Origin: Verrucomicrobiota bacterium
Lineage (GTDB): Bacteria; Verrucomicrobiota; Verrucomicrobiia; Limisphaerales; UBA1096
Direction of reading: 5' to 3'
Length of the DNA stretch: 13,096 nucleotides
Assembly (NCBI GenBank): GCA_030747575.1
Contig: JASLKI010000027.1
Location: 1 to 13,096, forward strand
Positions 12,874-13,096 of this stretch are shown here, one piece after another. Below the pieces are notes generated by a model that had not been told where the DNA came from, made no database searches, and saw nothing but the letters and a program-made list of their open reading frames with translations. Numbering within the stretch: the stretch's first letter is position 1; each line of letters begins with the position of its first letter. The position numbers were made by a program, and so were the translations under genes.

Positions 12874-13096
12874 TTACTCTTCCGGGGCTTTTTGGACTTC
12901 CGGGCCTTTGTCGCCCTTCAATTTTTTCACTGCAGCAGCGGCAGCTTTGACTTCGCCTGCGTTGCCAAGAATGGTGAAGTCCAGCTCAAAGGTGCGCGAC
13001 TGTCCCGCACCAAGCTTGGGCACCCGTCCATATTTGCGCTCGTAGCTGCGGTTGTGCGGGAAGCCGGTGCCCGGCTCGATGCCGGTCACGTAGCCG
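12874..13096 (-). CDS. C-terminal part of a DUF4432 / aldose 1-epimerase-like protein, 5' end cut by the window
   Basis: Only the last 74 codons are visible; the frame is open to the right edge. The peptide reads GYVTGIEPGTGFPHNRSYER, then YGRVPKLGAGQSRTFELDF, and ends with a Lys/Glu-rich tail (KKLKGDKGPEVQKAPEE). G-x-E-P-G-T-x-(F/Y)-P-x-x-R-(S/T)-x-E followed by G-R-V-x-x-L-x-x-G-x-S is the closing segment I associate with the DUF4432 branch of the galactose-mutarotase-like fold, whose members act on or bind sugars. An internal ATG at 13089 is not a start, since the conserved segment already begins before it. It is probably a carbohydrate-metabolism protein acting near the DUF6807 gene downstream. 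Family membership is judged from the motif only. Confidence 0.65.
   Translation of the reverse strand, partial: GYVTGIEPGTGFPHNRSYERKYGRVPKLGAGQSRTFELDFTILGNAGEVKAAAAAVKKLKGDKGPEVQKAPEE

Noticed and set aside
1..13096. CRISPR array, tRNA, rRNA, transposase, integrase, toxin-antitoxin or phage genes
   Set aside because: I looked for spaced direct repeats, cloverleaf-like segments and the usual protein motifs and found none. The frequent CTTGGCCA copies are irregularly spaced and lie inside genes, so they are not CRISPR repeats.

Overview
The window (13,096 bp, GC-rich, densely coded on both strands) looks like chromosomal DNA of a member of the Planctomycetes-Verrucomicrobia group, most likely a marine or aquatic Verrucomicrobiota. 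The grounds are gene content: a secreted FG-GAP/VCBS repeat protein, a secreted PQQ-type beta-propeller opening with WPQWRGPTRDG, a DUF6807 (PmoA-like) protein and a DUF4432 sugar-epimerase-like protein. That set is typical of these phyla. The assignment is an inference, since no rRNA or other phylogenetic marker is present.

Layout, left to right. (1) Positions 1-1319, minus: a secreted FG-GAP repeat protein cut by the left edge. (2) 1435-1842, plus: a small double-ACT protein, meeting tail-to-tail a 10-TM EamA/DMT transporter (1839-2771, minus). (3) 2843-4111, plus: the PQQ-like propeller, meeting tail-to-tail a 48-codon remnant of a SAM methyltransferase (4108-4254, minus). (4) A minus-strand run, in transcription order: fucose-isomerase-like protein (8566-6938), a single-TM protein of unknown function (6934-6143), an iron-dependent alcohol dehydrogenase (6064-4874), PyrE (4832-4269), then the methyltransferase remnant. 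(5) 8656-9552, plus: an atypical SDR epimerase-like protein, divergent from the isomerase gene and overlapping FabI (10315-9542, minus) at its 3' end. (6) A second minus-strand run, in transcription order: DUF4432 protein (cut by the right edge), DUF6807 protein (12579-11581), HisC (11544-10447), FabI.

The metabolism is mixed: pyrimidine (PyrE), histidine (HisC) and fatty-acid (FabI) synthesis sit beside carbohydrate-related proteins (fucose-isomerase-like, Fe-ADH, DUF4432, DUF6807). The isomerase plus a FucO-type dehydrogenase suggests deoxy-sugar use, but no kinase, aldolase or fucosidase is seen here.

The most striking signal is at the DNA level. The octamer CTTGGCCA, half of the palindrome CGCTTGGCCAAGCG, occurs at 20 sites, against roughly 0.5 expected by chance. 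It falls in all three codon frames, on both strands and in intergenic DNA, so it behaves like a highly iterated palindrome (compare cyanobacterial HIP1). Other features are three convergent gene pairs whose stop codons overlap by 4, 4 and 11 bp, an almost complete lack of Shine-Dalgarno sequences, and three minus-strand hairpins followed by a similar GATTTTCT-like tail. I see no tRNA, rRNA, CRISPR array, transposase or phage gene. I found no convincing new defence or mobile system.
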